Position numbers and translations under genes: made by a program
Shown here: piece by piece, positions 43,609 to 51,803 of the stretch
Layout of the letters: each line of letters starts with the position of its first letter
Position numbering within the stretch: the first letter of the stretch is position 1
Notes under the pieces: model-generated
Told to the model about the DNA's origin: nothing
Seen by the model: the letters and a program-made list of their open reading frames with translations, nothing else
Database searches by the model: none
Source of the DNA: Couchioplanes caeruleus
Lineage (GTDB): Bacteria > Actinomycetota > Actinomycetes > Mycobacteriales > Micromonosporaceae
Direction: 5' to 3'
DNA: 64,000 nt
Assembly (NCBI RefSeq): GCF_023499255.1
Contig: NZ_CP092183.1
Location: 7,622,501-7,686,500, forward strand

Positions 43609-44366
43609 TCTCGTCGAGTCCGGCTGGATCCGCCTCGTCGTTAATGGCTCTGGGCGGATCATGGCCGATCAATCACGAGACCTGACATCCGCCGAGGGTC
43701 TGCTGACCGGACGGACTGCGGTAGTGCATCAACGTCACCATCGTGAGTTCGGCCGATATGGTGCCCGCGATGCGCCACGTCCGTCTACTTAACGCGCTGG
43801 GACCACCTCGCCCTCCCTCGTCCCCCGGGCGGAGGACGAGGGAGACGGGGCCCCGCATGCTATGCGGCCGCATCTCGAAGCGGGTAGAAGACCTCTCCGA
43901 ACCCGGGATGGTGGGTCGAAGCCGGCCCGCAACGGACAGCCGTCCCCGCCAGCATCTGCTCGGCCCTGACGGCAGCTTCGGCTGGCGGGCGACACCTGGG
44001 CGCCCCTCCTCGCCGCCATCGAAGGTTGGATCGAATCCCTCCGCGATCAGCCAACGTGCACCACGGCTTCATGAGTCGTAGAACCGCCGCCGTTCCGCAG
44101 TCAGCATCGGGACCACGGTAGATCCCAACCATCCATGCGTCATGAGGATTAAGGCGACGTCCAGGCCTCCTTTGACCTGAAGCTGCGGATTACCGGTGGC
44201 CCGCCGACGACGGCCGCTTGCGCGCGTCGCATGCCTAGTCGTCCACCGGTGAACCCGACTCAGTCAACACACGTTTGCTGTACTGCTTCGACATACGCAG
44301 CATCGGTCCGCAACCGACCTCCCGTTCCTCCGTTGGATGGGCGGACGAGATCGACCCACGACGGCG
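43609..44366. other. Gene-poor stretch downstream of tRNA-Tyr
   Basis: About 760 bp without a supportable gene on either strand. Several open frames exist, but none has a ribosome-binding site, a recognisable domain or the codon bias of the flanking genes. The base composition is somewhat lower in G+C than the neighbours. It may be decayed coding DNA of a small island beside the tRNA gene; I found no duplicated tRNA end to prove integration. Confidence 0.5.
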
Positions 44367-44603
44367 TCACCTAGGAACGATCAAAGAAAACAGCAGCACG
44401 CCCAGCGCGCAGACGACGAGGGCGCACATGGCTGCGGCGGCGGCCAAAGCGCGCACCACCTCGCGGATCGGCGCCAGGGCACGGACAGCCATATGCAAGG
44501 CCGCTACCAGCATCAGGACGGCAAGGATGAGGAGCAGTGACCTAGCCGCAGCAAGGTCATTTCTAGGGTGGGACTGCACGGCGGTGAGTACTAAACTGTT
44601 CAT
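44367..44603 (-). CDS. Small hydrophobic protein
   Basis: A 78-aa protein from ATG 44601-44603 with AAGGGA seven bases upstream. It has two hydrophobic segments (about residues 20-42 and 52-76) joined by a short loop with Arg and Pro. I do not recognise it. It is transcribed away from the XRE/DUF397 pair, and the 15-bp-periodic array lies between them, so the array could act on both. Confidence 0.5.
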   Translation of the reverse strand: MNSLVLTAVQSHPRNDLAAARSLLLILAVLMLVAALHMAVRALAPIREVVRALAAAAAMCALVVCALGVLLFSLIVPR

Positions 44604-44737
44604 GAGCCGATCCCTTCGATCATCTCTGCGACTGGACTCGGTTCGGGATTGCGAGGCGCTCGCTGGTGCCAGCCAGCGGGCGCCTTCCCTGTGACCGCTC
44701 TGCTACTGAGTGTGTACGCATCACTCCCGTCCGGCAA

Positions 44738-44857
44738 TTGCCAGCGGCAAACTTGACACACGGTTCCTTGCCACGAAATGATCTGCCAAGTTTCTAGTTG
44801 CCACAGGCTTTTTTGTTCGGTGGCACCTTGACAGGTGGCGTCTTGACATAGGCTGGG
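44738..44857 (+). promoter_or_regulatory. Eight-copy 15-bp-periodic TTG(A/C)CA array
   Basis: A TTG(A/C)CA-like hexamer starts at 44738, 44753, 44768, 44783, 44798, 44813, 44828 and 44843, exactly every 15 bp. The cores read TTGCCA, TTGACA, TTGCCA, CTGCCA, TTGCCA, TTGTTC, TTGACA, TTGACA; the remaining nine bases of each unit vary. The array ends 21 bp before the GTG of the XRE gene. The box at 44828 with TAGGCT at 44849 (15-bp spacer) could be the promoter. It looks like a cooperative operator, probably for the adjacent XRE protein. Confidence 0.7.
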
Positions 44858-44878
44858 TGCAGCCACAGGGGGTGGATC

Positions 44879-45766
44879 GTGCCAGGCCGTACCAGCCCGA
44901 CGCTGCTTCGACGACAGCTCGGCGCCCTGCTTCGGCAGTACCGAGAGGCTCGTAACGAGACGGCCTCTGACGTGGCAAAAGCAACCAACATCAACGCTTC
45001 GGTGATCAGCCGCCTTGAAAACGGGGGTCGGCGACCCGGCCTCATCTACGTACGCGAGCTCAGTCGGCACTACGGCTTAGACCAAGACACCACTGATCAA
45101 TTGATGCGAGTCGCGAGAGCCAGCCATCAGAACGGCTGGTGGGAGGCGTACGACGTCAACGAAGATCCATCCACGTACGTCGAGTTTGAGGCCGGCGCAG
45201 CGGCGATCAAGAACTTCGAGCTGGCTTACGTCCCTGGATTGCTACAGACACGCGATTACGCAAGATCCGTAATCGTAGATTTGAACCCTTCCTTCACTGA
45301 GGATAAGGTTGATCAAGCCGTCTCGCTACGGATCGAGCGGCAGCACATCCTGGATTCCGCCGATCCGGTTAGACTGCACGCAATCATCGACGAGTCGGTG
45401 GTGCGCAGAAATATCGGTGGCGCAGCGGTCATGAAGGCGCAGCTGAATCTGCTCGTAGAACGAGCGACGTTGCCTAACGTCACGCTTCAAGTGTTGCCCT
45501 TCTCAACGCCAAGAGGCTTCGGATTATTCGGGTCATTCTCGCTCCTGAGCTTTGCCGACGCCGCAAGTACTGCGCTTCTCAGCTTCGACGGAAGCGCCGC
45601 AGACGTCGCGTACGCGGAGGGTCCACTCGGCGCAATCGTTCAGCCGAAGGTGAGAGAGGTTCAACGCTGCAAAGACCTTTTCTCTGGCCTAACCGCAATC
45701 GCAGCCAGTGAATCGAAGTCAATCACTATTATCCAGCGCGTTCTTTCTGAGGTGCAATTCCAATGA
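44879..45766 (+). CDS. XRE-family regulator with DUF5753 domain
   Basis: A 295-aa protein from GTG 44879 behind AGGGGGTGG. The helix-turn-helix lies at about residues 12-66 (ARNETASDVAKATNINASVI, then SRLENGGRRPG), and the DUF5753 sensor domain at about 100-280 (YVPGLLQTRDYARSVIVDLN; RIERQHILDSADPVRLHAII). Such regulators are always abundant in actinobacteria and pair with DUF397 proteins, as here with a four-base overlap. WhiJ of Streptomyces belongs to this class. Its G+C is lower than that of the neighbours, which suggests transfer. Confidence 0.92.
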   Translation: MPGRTSPTLLRRQLGALLRQYREARNETASDVAKATNINASVISRLENGGRRPGLIYVRELSRHYGLDQDTTDQLMRVARASHQNGWWEAYDVNEDPSTYVEFEAGAAAIKNFELAYVPGLLQTRDYARSVIVDLNPSFTEDKVDQAVSLRIERQHILDSADPVRLHAIIDESVVRRNIGGAAVMKAQLNLLVERATLPNVTLQVLPFSTPRGFGLFGSFSLLSFADAASTALLSFDGSAADVAYAEGPLGAIVQPKVREVQRCKDLFSGLTAIAASESKSITIIQRVLSEVQFQ

Positions 45767-45978
45767 TTCCCGCCAACTTCGACCGCCACAACCTTGCTTG
45801 GCGCATTGCCAAAAAGAGCGCTAACGGAAATTGTGTGGAAGTTGCGAAATACGACAATCTGATTGCCGTCCGAAACTCGCGCTACCCAGAGGGTGACGTC
45901 ATCCTCTACACGATCCCGGAGTTCGACGCCTTTCTAGATGGCGCAAAGAAGGGCGAGTTCGATGATCTCGTAAGTTAG
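45763..45978 (+). CDS. DUF397 protein, partner of the XRE regulator
   Basis: A 71-aa DUF397 protein beginning MIPANFDRHNLAWRIAKKSA, with the family pattern GNCVEVAKYDNLIAVRNSRY and a C-terminal FDAFLDGAKKGEFDDL. Its ATG overlaps the XRE stop (ATGA). In the known pairs the DUF397 protein modulates the DNA-binding partner; some pairs resemble toxin-antitoxin modules, but that is not shown here. Confidence 0.92.
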   Translation: MIPANFDRHNLAWRIAKKSANGNCVEVAKYDNLIAVRNSRYPEGDVILYTIPEFDAFLDGAKKGEFDDLVS

Positions 45979-46171
45979 TCGCGGCACTGGCACGAGTCGC
46001 GCCTATTCCGGCACAGCAGAACAAAAGCTCCGGATTGTTGTGTGGACTCGCCGAGCAGGAGCATTCACTAGTTCTGCGATGTGCGGGATGAGTACAGCGA
46101 GTCTCCGGCACCGTTCTCGTTCTCTGCTGGCCGGTCCGGGCGGCGAGCCGGGGCGGTGGGACAATCCTGGG

Positions 46172-46780
46172 ATGGATGCGAAGCTCCGTACCTCGCTCCG
46201 GGAACTCTTTGACCGGGGCGCCGCGCGTGATGCGGGTGAGCCGGATCGGCTGCGCCGGCTGCGGAATCTCGAGCCGCCTACGGCCGAGCTGCTGGCGCTT
46301 GTGCTGCGTGTCGCTCGGGCGCGGGACGTTGTCGAGATCGGGACGTCGAACGGGTACTCGGCGATTTGGTTGGCTGACGCTGCGCGCGACACCGGGGGGC
46401 GGGTCACGACGGTGGATGTCGAGGAGTGGGCCGGCGTTTCGCAGAATCTGGAGCGGGCCGGGGTTGCGGTGACCCGGCTGATTCAGGATGGCGGGGCGTT
46501 CCTGGCCGGGCGCGGCGATGCGAGCGTGGATCTGCTGTTTCTCGATGCTGAGCGCACCGAGTATGCCGGGTGGTGGCCGCATCCCGTTCGGGTTCTCCGG
46601 CCGGGCGGGGTGCTCGCTATCGACAATGTGCTGTCGCACCCGGATGAGGTGGCCGAGATTCTGGCCTTGCTTGCCGCCGACCCGGATTTCGTCGGGGAGA
46701 CCGTCGCCGTGGGGAAGGGATTGCACCTTGCCTGGCGTCGCGGTCCCGCCGGTCTACGGGAGGGGGCGGGCGAGGGTTAG
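46172..46780 (+). CDS. Class I SAM-dependent O-methyltransferase-like protein
   Basis: A 202-aa protein, start ATG 46172 (MDAKLRTSLRELFDRGAARD); longer upstream frames lack support. Motif I VVEIGTSNGYSA is at residues 53-64, an acidic residue ending beta-2 at TTVDVEEW, and LLFLDAERTEYAGWW carries the metal-site-type Asp. It resembles the CCoAOMT-like O-methyltransferase group. The substrate is unknown. The gene overlaps the convergent methyltransferase gene by 27 bp. Confidence 0.85.
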   Translation: MDAKLRTSLRELFDRGAARDAGEPDRLRRLRNLEPPTAELLALVLRVARARDVVEIGTSNGYSAIWLADAARDTGGRVTTVDVEEWAGVSQNLERAGVAVTRLIQDGGAFLAGRGDASVDLLFLDAERTEYAGWWPHPVRVLRPGGVLAIDNVLSHPDEVAEILALLAADPDFVGETVAVGKGLHLAWRRGPAGLREGAGEG

Positions 46781-47356
46781 GGTTTGGAAGTGGAAGCCGT
46801 GGTCGATGGTGTGGAAGTCGACCAGGTCGAATGCTTCTGAGGCGTACCGGAGGAGGCGTTCGTCCGAGCGGAATGCGAAGAAGCGGCCGTCCTCTTCCAT
46901 GATGCCTTCCGAGTCTGCTCCTCCCCAGAGGCCGACGAAGAACAGGCCGCCCGGCTTGAGGACTTCGCGTATCGCACGGAAGGCGGCGGGCAGGCTTTTG
47001 TCGGGTACGTGGAGCAGGCAGTTCAGCGACCACACCGCGTCGAAGGCCGCTGGGGCGAAGCCGAGGTGGAGGACGTCGCGTACCTCTGCTGTCAGGCCTT
47101 TGTCGCGGCACAGCGCGACGTGTTCGGGTGCGATGTCCACGGCGATGACCTTGAGTCCTTGGGCCGCGAAGTGGGCGGCGTCCTGGCCTGTGCCCGCTCC
47201 CAGATCCAGCAGAGTGGTCGCCTCCACGGCTTGAAGGCGGTCCAGGAATGCACCGCGTTCTTCCAGCTTCCACGATTGTCTTGCCGTGGCGTCGCGTTTG
47301 GCGGCGCGCGCGTCGTAGATGGTTCTCAGGCTGCTGACCACGTCGTCGTAGCTCAT
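46754..47356 (-). CDS. Class I SAM-dependent methyltransferase
   Basis: A 200-aa methyltransferase from ATG 47354-47356 behind AGGGAGG (MSYDDVVSSLRTIYDARAAK). Motif I LLDLGAGTGQDA is at 49-60, VIAVDIAPEHV binds the SAM ribose, and EVLKPGGLFFVGLWGG is motif III. The open frame upstream of this Met is antisense to the neighbouring oxidoreductase and not coding. It is divergent from the luciferase-like gene and convergent with the O-methyltransferase. The substrate is unknown. Confidence 0.87.
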   Translation of the reverse strand: MSYDDVVSSLRTIYDARAAKRDATARQSWKLEERGAFLDRLQAVEATTLLDLGAGTGQDAAHFAAQGLKVIAVDIAPEHVALCRDKGLTAEVRDVLHLGFAPAAFDAVWSLNCLLHVPDKSLPAAFRAIREVLKPGGLFFVGLWGGADSEGIMEEDGRFFAFRSDERLLRYASEAFDLVDFHTIDHGFHFQTLTLARPLP

Positions 47357-47482
47357 CGATACCTCCCTCTTCAGGGTGGCGTACCGGGCGGCGGATGTCG
47401 CGCCTGGCGGGCAGGGGAACGTGGCGAACGTCATGCGGTCCGTGCCGCCTGCCGGGGGTACGCGCCGAGCTACGGTCGGCGG

Positions 47483-48493
47483 GTGAGTCGCGTACCTTTG
47501 TCCGTCCTTGACCTTGCCACTGTGCGTGAGGGTCATGACAGTGCCGACGCTCTCCGGGGCACGACGGAGATCGCCCGGGCCGCCGATGAACTCGGGTATT
47601 CGAGGTTCTGGGTGGCCGAGCACCACAACATGCCTGCCGTGGCGTCGACCTCCCCTCCGGTGCTCATCGCGCACGTCGCGGCGAGCACTCAACGGATCCG
47701 GGTCGGTTCCGGGGGCGTGATGCTGCCCAACCACATGCCGTTCGTGGTGGCCGAGCAGTTCGCGCTGCTGGAGGCGCTGCATCCGGGCCGGATCGACCTC
47801 GGCATCGGGCGGGCGCCCGGCACCGACCAGGCCACGGCCACCGCTCTGCGCGGGGTGTCGCCGCATCTGACGGTCGAGCAGTTCCCCGACCACCTGGGCA
47901 TGGTGCTGGCCCTGCTCGGCGACGACCGGGTCGCGCCGGAGCGGATCGAGCGGCTCAGGGCCACGCCCTCGCCGGCGAGTTATCCCGAGGTGTGGATGCT
48001 GGGGTCGTCGACGTACGGGGCTCAGGTGGCTGCCGCGCTCGGGCTGCCGTTCTGCTACGCGTACCACTTCGCCATGAGTTCCGATGTGGACACGGCTGCA
48101 CGTCTGTACCGGTCCGGTTTCAAGCCTTCGCCGCGGTTCCCGGAGCCGCTTCTGATGATCAGTGCCTCGGTGATCGCCGCGGAGACGACCGAGGAGGCCC
48201 AGTTCCTGGCCGGGCCGAGCCGGATCATGGCTTTGAGCCTGCGTACGGGACGGCTGGGTCCGATCGTGTCGCCCGAGACGGCCGCGACGCGTGAGCTGTC
48301 CGATCTGGACCGGGGCGTGCTCGACCAACTTCCCGGCACTCAGTATGCGGGGACGGCCGACGAGGTCGTGGCCGGGCTGGACGCGCTGGTCGAGCGCACC
48401 GGCGCCGCCGAATTGATCCTCGCCGGCACGGTGTACGACCCGGCGACCCGGCGGGATTCGCTGGCCCGGATCGCCAAGGCATGGGGGCTCTGA
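47483..48493 (+). CDS. Luciferase-like (LLM class) flavin oxidoreductase
   Basis: A 336-aa protein from GTG 47483 (VSRVPLSVLDLATVREGHDS), 7 bp after a TACGGT -10-like hexamer, so probably leaderless. It has the bacterial-luciferase TIM-barrel hallmarks RFWVAEHHNMPAVASTSPPV, GSGGVMLPNHMPFVVAEQFA and PGRIDLGIGRAPGTDQ. This matches the MsnO8-type single-component LLM group that uses FMNH2. The substrate is unknown. Confidence 0.88.
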   Translation: MSRVPLSVLDLATVREGHDSADALRGTTEIARAADELGYSRFWVAEHHNMPAVASTSPPVLIAHVAASTQRIRVGSGGVMLPNHMPFVVAEQFALLEALHPGRIDLGIGRAPGTDQATATALRGVSPHLTVEQFPDHLGMVLALLGDDRVAPERIERLRATPSPASYPEVWMLGSSTYGAQVAAALGLPFCYAYHFAMSSDVDTAARLYRSGFKPSPRFPEPLLMISASVIAAETTEEAQFLAGPSRIMALSLRTGRLGPIVSPETAATRELSDLDRGVLDQLPGTQYAGTADEVVAGLDALVERTGAAELILAGTVYDPATRRDSLARIAKAWGL

Positions 48494-48494
48494 C

Positions 48495-48535
48495 TTATCC
48501 ACATCACGGCCTGCGGCACGCCGGCCTGTGGATAA
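48495..48535. promoter_or_regulatory. Inverted pair of consensus DnaA boxes
   Basis: TTATCCACA (48495-48503) and TGTGGATAA (48527-48535) are exact E. coli-type DnaA-box nonamers in inverted orientation, 23 bp apart, one base after the oxidoreductase stop. Inside, GGCC/GGCC can pair too, so the whole could also be a terminator hairpin; there is no T-tract. Confidence 0.5.
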
Positions 48536-48575
48536 CCGGGTTCGCCGACGCGGCAACTTTGCCAGAATCGGCGCC

Positions 48576-49406
48576 ATGGTCTGGCACATCACGAAGGACG
48601 TCGACGACTTCCTCGACCGGGCGGGCGGCTTTCTCCGCGCACGCCCGGTGGAGAACACGGTGCTGCTGACGATCGCTGACACCGTACGAGTGCACGGGCC
48701 GGGCGCCTACGGGGCCGAGGCGCCGGTGTTCGGGTGGCGGGAAGGCGAGGAGGCGGCTTTCCTGCGTACGCCACCGCGCGAAGCGCTGTTGTCCGCGATG
48801 TCCCCAGAGGCGGCCGCCGAGCTCGCCGGAGTCCTGTGCGAAGCGGGTCTGCCCGGCGTCATCGCGCCGGACGCGACCGCCGAGGCCTTCGCCGGCGAGT
48901 GGGAGCGGCTCACCGGATCCGGCTCGCGGGTGCACAAGAAGCAGCGGCTCTACCGGCTCGGCACCCTCGTGCCGCCCACTCCCCCGGCGAAGGGCTCGGC
49001 TCGCGTGGCGGGCGGCGCCGACCGTGAGCTGCTCGTCGACTGGATGGCGGCTTTCTACCGGGATGTCGGCGAGGAGCCGCACCAGGTCGAGGAGTTCATC
49101 GACGACAAGCTGGCACACGACGGCATGCTCGTCTGGGAGCTCGACGGGCGGCCGGTGTCGATGGGCGGCGTGACCCGGCCGGAGGCCGCGATGGTGCGGA
49201 TCCAGGCCGTCTACACGCCGCGCGAGCACCGGGGTCACGGGTTCGCCGGTGCGGTGACCACCGCCCTGAGCCAGGCCGCGCTCGACGCCGGGATCTCGCA
49301 CGTCCTGCTGTTCACCGACCTTGCCAACCCCACCTCGAACGCCCTGTACCAGCGACTGGGCTATACACCTCTGGAGGATCGCAGCATGGTGGAATTCATC
49401 GCATGA
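48576..49406 (+). CDS. GNAT family N-acetyltransferase
   Basis: A 276-aa protein from ATG 48576 (MVWHITKDVDDFLDRAGGFL), about 7 bp after AGAATC, so possibly leaderless. A less conserved N-terminal half is followed by a C-terminal GNAT fold (about 130-276) with motif A VYTPREHRGHGFAGAVTTAL and the end LYQRLGYTPLEDRSMVEF. The acceptor is unknown. The stop overlaps the MOSC gene by four bases. Confidence 0.87.
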   Translation: MVWHITKDVDDFLDRAGGFLRARPVENTVLLTIADTVRVHGPGAYGAEAPVFGWREGEEAAFLRTPPREALLSAMSPEAAAELAGVLCEAGLPGVIAPDATAEAFAGEWERLTGSGSRVHKKQRLYRLGTLVPPTPPAKGSARVAGGADRELLVDWMAAFYRDVGEEPHQVEEFIDDKLAHDGMLVWELDGRPVSMGGVTRPEAAMVRIQAVYTPREHRGHGFAGAVTTALSQAALDAGISHVLLFTDLANPTSNALYQRLGYTPLEDRSMVEFIA

Positions 49407-50074
49407 GCCGGATCTTGCAGGTCAACATTGCCGTGCCCGAGGACAGCAACGCCAAGAACGTCGGCCGGACCGGGATCAACAAGCAGCCGGTCACGCACCC
49501 GGTGGCGGTCCGGGCGCCGGGGCCCCAGGGCACGCTGCCGCCGGATCAAGCGAGCGGACTGGCGGGCGACCAGATCTTCGACATCAGGAATCACGGCGGG
49601 GACGACCAGGCGGTCTACGCGTACGCGCGGGAGGACTACGAATGGTGGGAGAAGGAGCTGGGGCGTGAGCTGCCGGGCGGCCTCTTCGGCGAGAACCTGA
49701 CCACAGTGGACGTCGAGGTCGGCGGGGCTGTGCTCGGGGAGAAGTGGCGGGTCGGCGAGACGCTCGTGCTGGAGACCACGTTCGGGCGGATCCCCTGTGC
49801 CACGTTCCAGTGGAAGATGCAGGAGCCGCGGTGGGTGAAGCGGTTCGCCGCCGAGAACCGGCCCGGGGCGTACCTGCGGGTGGTGACGCCGGGCGACGTG
49901 CAGGTGGGCGACTCGGTGACCGTGTTGGAGCGACCGGAGCACGGCGTGACGATCGCCGAGAGCTTCCGGGCGTGGATGCATGAGCCGGAGCTGCTCGCGA
50001 AGTACCTGGAGCGGGACGGGGTCCCTGAGAGGTTCAAGGCGGACATTCGTCGCAGGCTCGGGCGTGATGGCTGA
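49403..50074 (+). CDS. MOSC domain protein (YiiM-like)
   Basis: A 223-aa MOSC protein beginning MSRILQVNIAVPEDSNAKNV. The conserved core GLAGDQIFDIRNHGGDDQAV, GGLFGENLTT and the cysteine of RIPC (Cys132) are present. MOSC domains bind molybdenum cofactor or act in reductive detoxification of N-hydroxylated bases. It is translationally coupled to the GNAT gene, and DUF4180 follows after 39 bp. Confidence 0.9.
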   Translation: MSRILQVNIAVPEDSNAKNVGRTGINKQPVTHPVAVRAPGPQGTLPPDQASGLAGDQIFDIRNHGGDDQAVYAYAREDYEWWEKELGRELPGGLFGENLTTVDVEVGGAVLGEKWRVGETLVLETTFGRIPCATFQWKMQEPRWVKRFAAENRPGAYLRVVTPGDVQVGDSVTVLERPEHGVTIAESFRAWMHEPELLAKYLERDGVPERFKADIRRRLGRDG

Positions 50075-50113
50075 CCTGCCGTTCATCGACAGTTTCCGTG
50101 GAGGGAGAGTCAG

Positions 50114-50473
50114 ATGGCCGATCAGATAGTCGAGCGTGGCGGGGTGCCCGTGCTCGTGTGTGACGCCGAGGGGGCCCCCATTGCGGGACCGCAGGACGCG
50201 CTCGATCTGATCGGTGCGGCGTACGCGGGAGCCGAGGTGGTGGCGATCCCGGCCGAGCGGCTCCATGCGAGTTTCTACCGGCTGAGCACGGGGGTGGCCG
50301 GCGAGATCATGCAGAAGTTCGTGAACTACCGGATTCGGCTCGCCGTCGTGGGTGACATCTCGGCTCACGTGGCGGAGAGCGGTGCGCTTCGTGACCTCAT
50401 TCGTGAGACGAACAAGGGGAAGCAGGTGTGGTTCGTGAAGGACTTCCAGGAGCTCGACGAGCGGCTGGGGTGA
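50114..50473 (+). CDS. DUF4180 domain protein
   Basis: A 119-aa protein with the DUF4180 pattern: AIPAERLHASFYRLSTGVAG, EIMQKFVNYRIRLAVVGDIS and NKGKQVWFVKDFQELDERL. It begins MADQIVERGGVPVLVCDAEG behind GGAGGG. The function is unknown. It is co-directional with the MOSC gene and ends at a strong hairpin. Confidence 0.9.
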   Translation: MADQIVERGGVPVLVCDAEGAPIAGPQDALDLIGAAYAGAEVVAIPAERLHASFYRLSTGVAGEIMQKFVNYRIRLAVVGDISAHVAESGALRDLIRETNKGKQVWFVKDFQELDERLG

Positions 50474-50546
50474 GCGGCCGGCTCAGCTCGGGCGGCTCCG
50501 TGAGGCGGGCTGGTTCGCCTGCGCCAAACGCCACAGAGGACGGTGG

Positions 50547-50584
50547 AGCCCGCGTTCCCGGTGAGGTGACCGGGAACGCGGGCT
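50547..50584. terminator. Perfect 16-bp hairpin between convergent genes
   Basis: AGCCCGCGTTCCCGGT (50547-50562) and ACCGGGAACGCGGGCT (50569-50584) pair without mismatch around a six-base loop. The structure sits between the DUF4180 stop and the convergent GH16 stop, so it probably ends both transcripts. There is no T-tract. Confidence 0.75.
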
Positions 50585-50603
50585 ACAGCCGACGGCCTTC
50601 TGG

Positions 50604-51803
50604 CTACAGCGGCTGCCAGAGGGCGGCGACGTTCGGCGGTTCCCAGGTCACCAGCGACGTGTGGGCGATGCGGCACTGATAGCGCTTGCCGTCGTACGTG
50701 ACGATCTGGCCCAGCTGGTAGGCCACGTTCGGCGCCCAGGCCGTGCCGGCCGGTGGGGCCGTCGTTGTCGGGCGGGTCGCCGGCGGGGTGGTGGGTGCCG
50801 TGGTCGGCGGGGTGGTGGGTGTGGTCGTCGGTGGGCGGGTTGCGGGAGTGGTGGTCGGCGGGGCCGGCGGTGTGGTCGCCGTGCAGTCGTCCGCCGGGGC
50901 GATGGTGTCCGTGTGGGTCGTGCCCGCCGAGCGGTACGACGCGATCGCCGCGTTGGCCTGGGCCGGGGTCAGGACCTGGCGCTTGGCGTGGAAGACGTAG
51001 TCGATCGACTCCTGCCAGACCGAGGTGGCTCCCGCCGATCGGCCCGCGAGGTCGATGAACCACTGGTTGAAGTCGATGGACATCTTCTGCCTCGGGTAGA
51101 CCTTGCCCGAGTGGTCGCCGACGAGGGCGCCGTCGATGTAGTACTTCACGTGGCCGTCGGCGACCGTGGCCATGACGTCGTGCCAGCCCGCGATGCTCCT
51201 GGCCTGCTGGCTGTGCTGGTTGTCGGCGTACCAGGGGTCCGCCACGTACGTGTACCAGGTGGTCTGGTAGTTGATCGGGCCGGCCTCGCCCCAGCCGCCG
51301 TTGGGCAGGTACTCCGAGAAGTCCATCTCCGAGTAGAGCGGGTCCTTCGGGGCTGCCAGCGGCGAGATCGTGTAGAACGTCTGGTTCACGTGGTCGCCGT
51401 CGGGGCCGGTGGACGGCGCGTCGGCGAACTTGATGCGGGCGAGGTAGGTGCCCTCGAGGAAACGGCGGTTGCTCTGGGAGAACTCGGCGTGCGACGTGCC
51501 GGCGGCGGTGCCGTTCGTCTTGGCGGTGAGTTGCGCTACCCGCTGACCGTCCACGGTGGGGAAGGACACGTTGTCGGCCAGCCAGCTGGCGCCCGGTACG
51601 CCCGGCCCGCCCGCCTGGCCCCGGATGCTCCAGCCACGCTGGGACAGCGCTGGGTCCGTACGGGAGGAGTAGCTGAAGTCGTCGAACAGCGCGCCGCATG
51701 CGGTGGCCGCGCTGCTGCTCGGGGCGGCGGCGATGCCGTAGGCGAGCGCGCCCGCGGTGGCCGCGACCGTGGCGCCGACGGTGATGGTGCGTTTCCGGCC
51801 CAT
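50604..51803 (-). CDS. Secreted glycoside hydrolase, GH16 with CBM5/12
   Basis: A 399-aa secreted enzyme. Signal peptide residues 1-33 (MGRKRTITVGATVAATAGAL and on), a GH16-like catalytic domain (about 36-290), a Thr/Pro linker (306-353) and a C-terminal CBM5/12 chitin-binding-type module (356-399, Trp356, Trp387, Trp396). The GH16 catalytic pattern ExDxxE is E159-M-D-F-S-E164. It would cleave a beta-glucan or similar polysaccharide; the exact substrate is not clear. A neighbouring GntR gene is divergent. Confidence 0.88.
   Translation of the reverse strand: MGRKRTITVGATVAATAGALAYGIAAAPSSSAATACGALFDDFSYSSRTDPALSQRGWSIRGQAGGPGVPGASWLADNVSFPTVDGQRVAQLTAKTNGTAAGTSHAEFSQSNRRFLEGTYLARIKFADAPSTGPDGDHVNQTFYTISPLAAPKDPLYSEMDFSEYLPNGGWGEAGPINYQTTWYTYVADPWYADNQHSQQARSIAGWHDVMATVADGHVKYYIDGALVGDHSGKVYPRQKMSIDFNQWFIDLAGRSAGATSVWQESIDYVFHAKRQVLTPAQANAAIASYRSAGTTHTDTIAPADDCTATTPPAPPTTTPATRPPTTTPTTPPTTAPTTPPATRPTTTAPPAGTAWAPNVAYQLGQIVTYDGKRYQCRIAHTSLVTWEPPNVAALWQPL

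Noticed and set aside
43535..44045. Attachment-site pair made by the tRNA-Tyr 3-prime end and TCGAATCC at about 44032.
   Set aside because: Only eight bases are shared, and no integrase gene is near.
43860..44132. A 90-codon minus-strand frame in the gene-poor stretch.
   Set aside because: No ribosome-binding site, no recognisable domain, and composition like non-coding DNA.
44738..44857. CRISPR array.
   Set aside because: The period is 15 bp with only six conserved bases; repeats and spacers of CRISPR size are absent, as are cas genes.
44600..45070. A 156-codon minus-strand frame over the start of the XRE gene.
   Set aside because: It runs across the repeat array and antisense to the HTH; no start signal or domain.
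47357..48682. Upstream extension of the minus-strand methyltransferase to 642 residues.
   Set aside because: The extra part is antisense to the luciferase-like gene; a strong ribosome-binding site marks the start at 47356.
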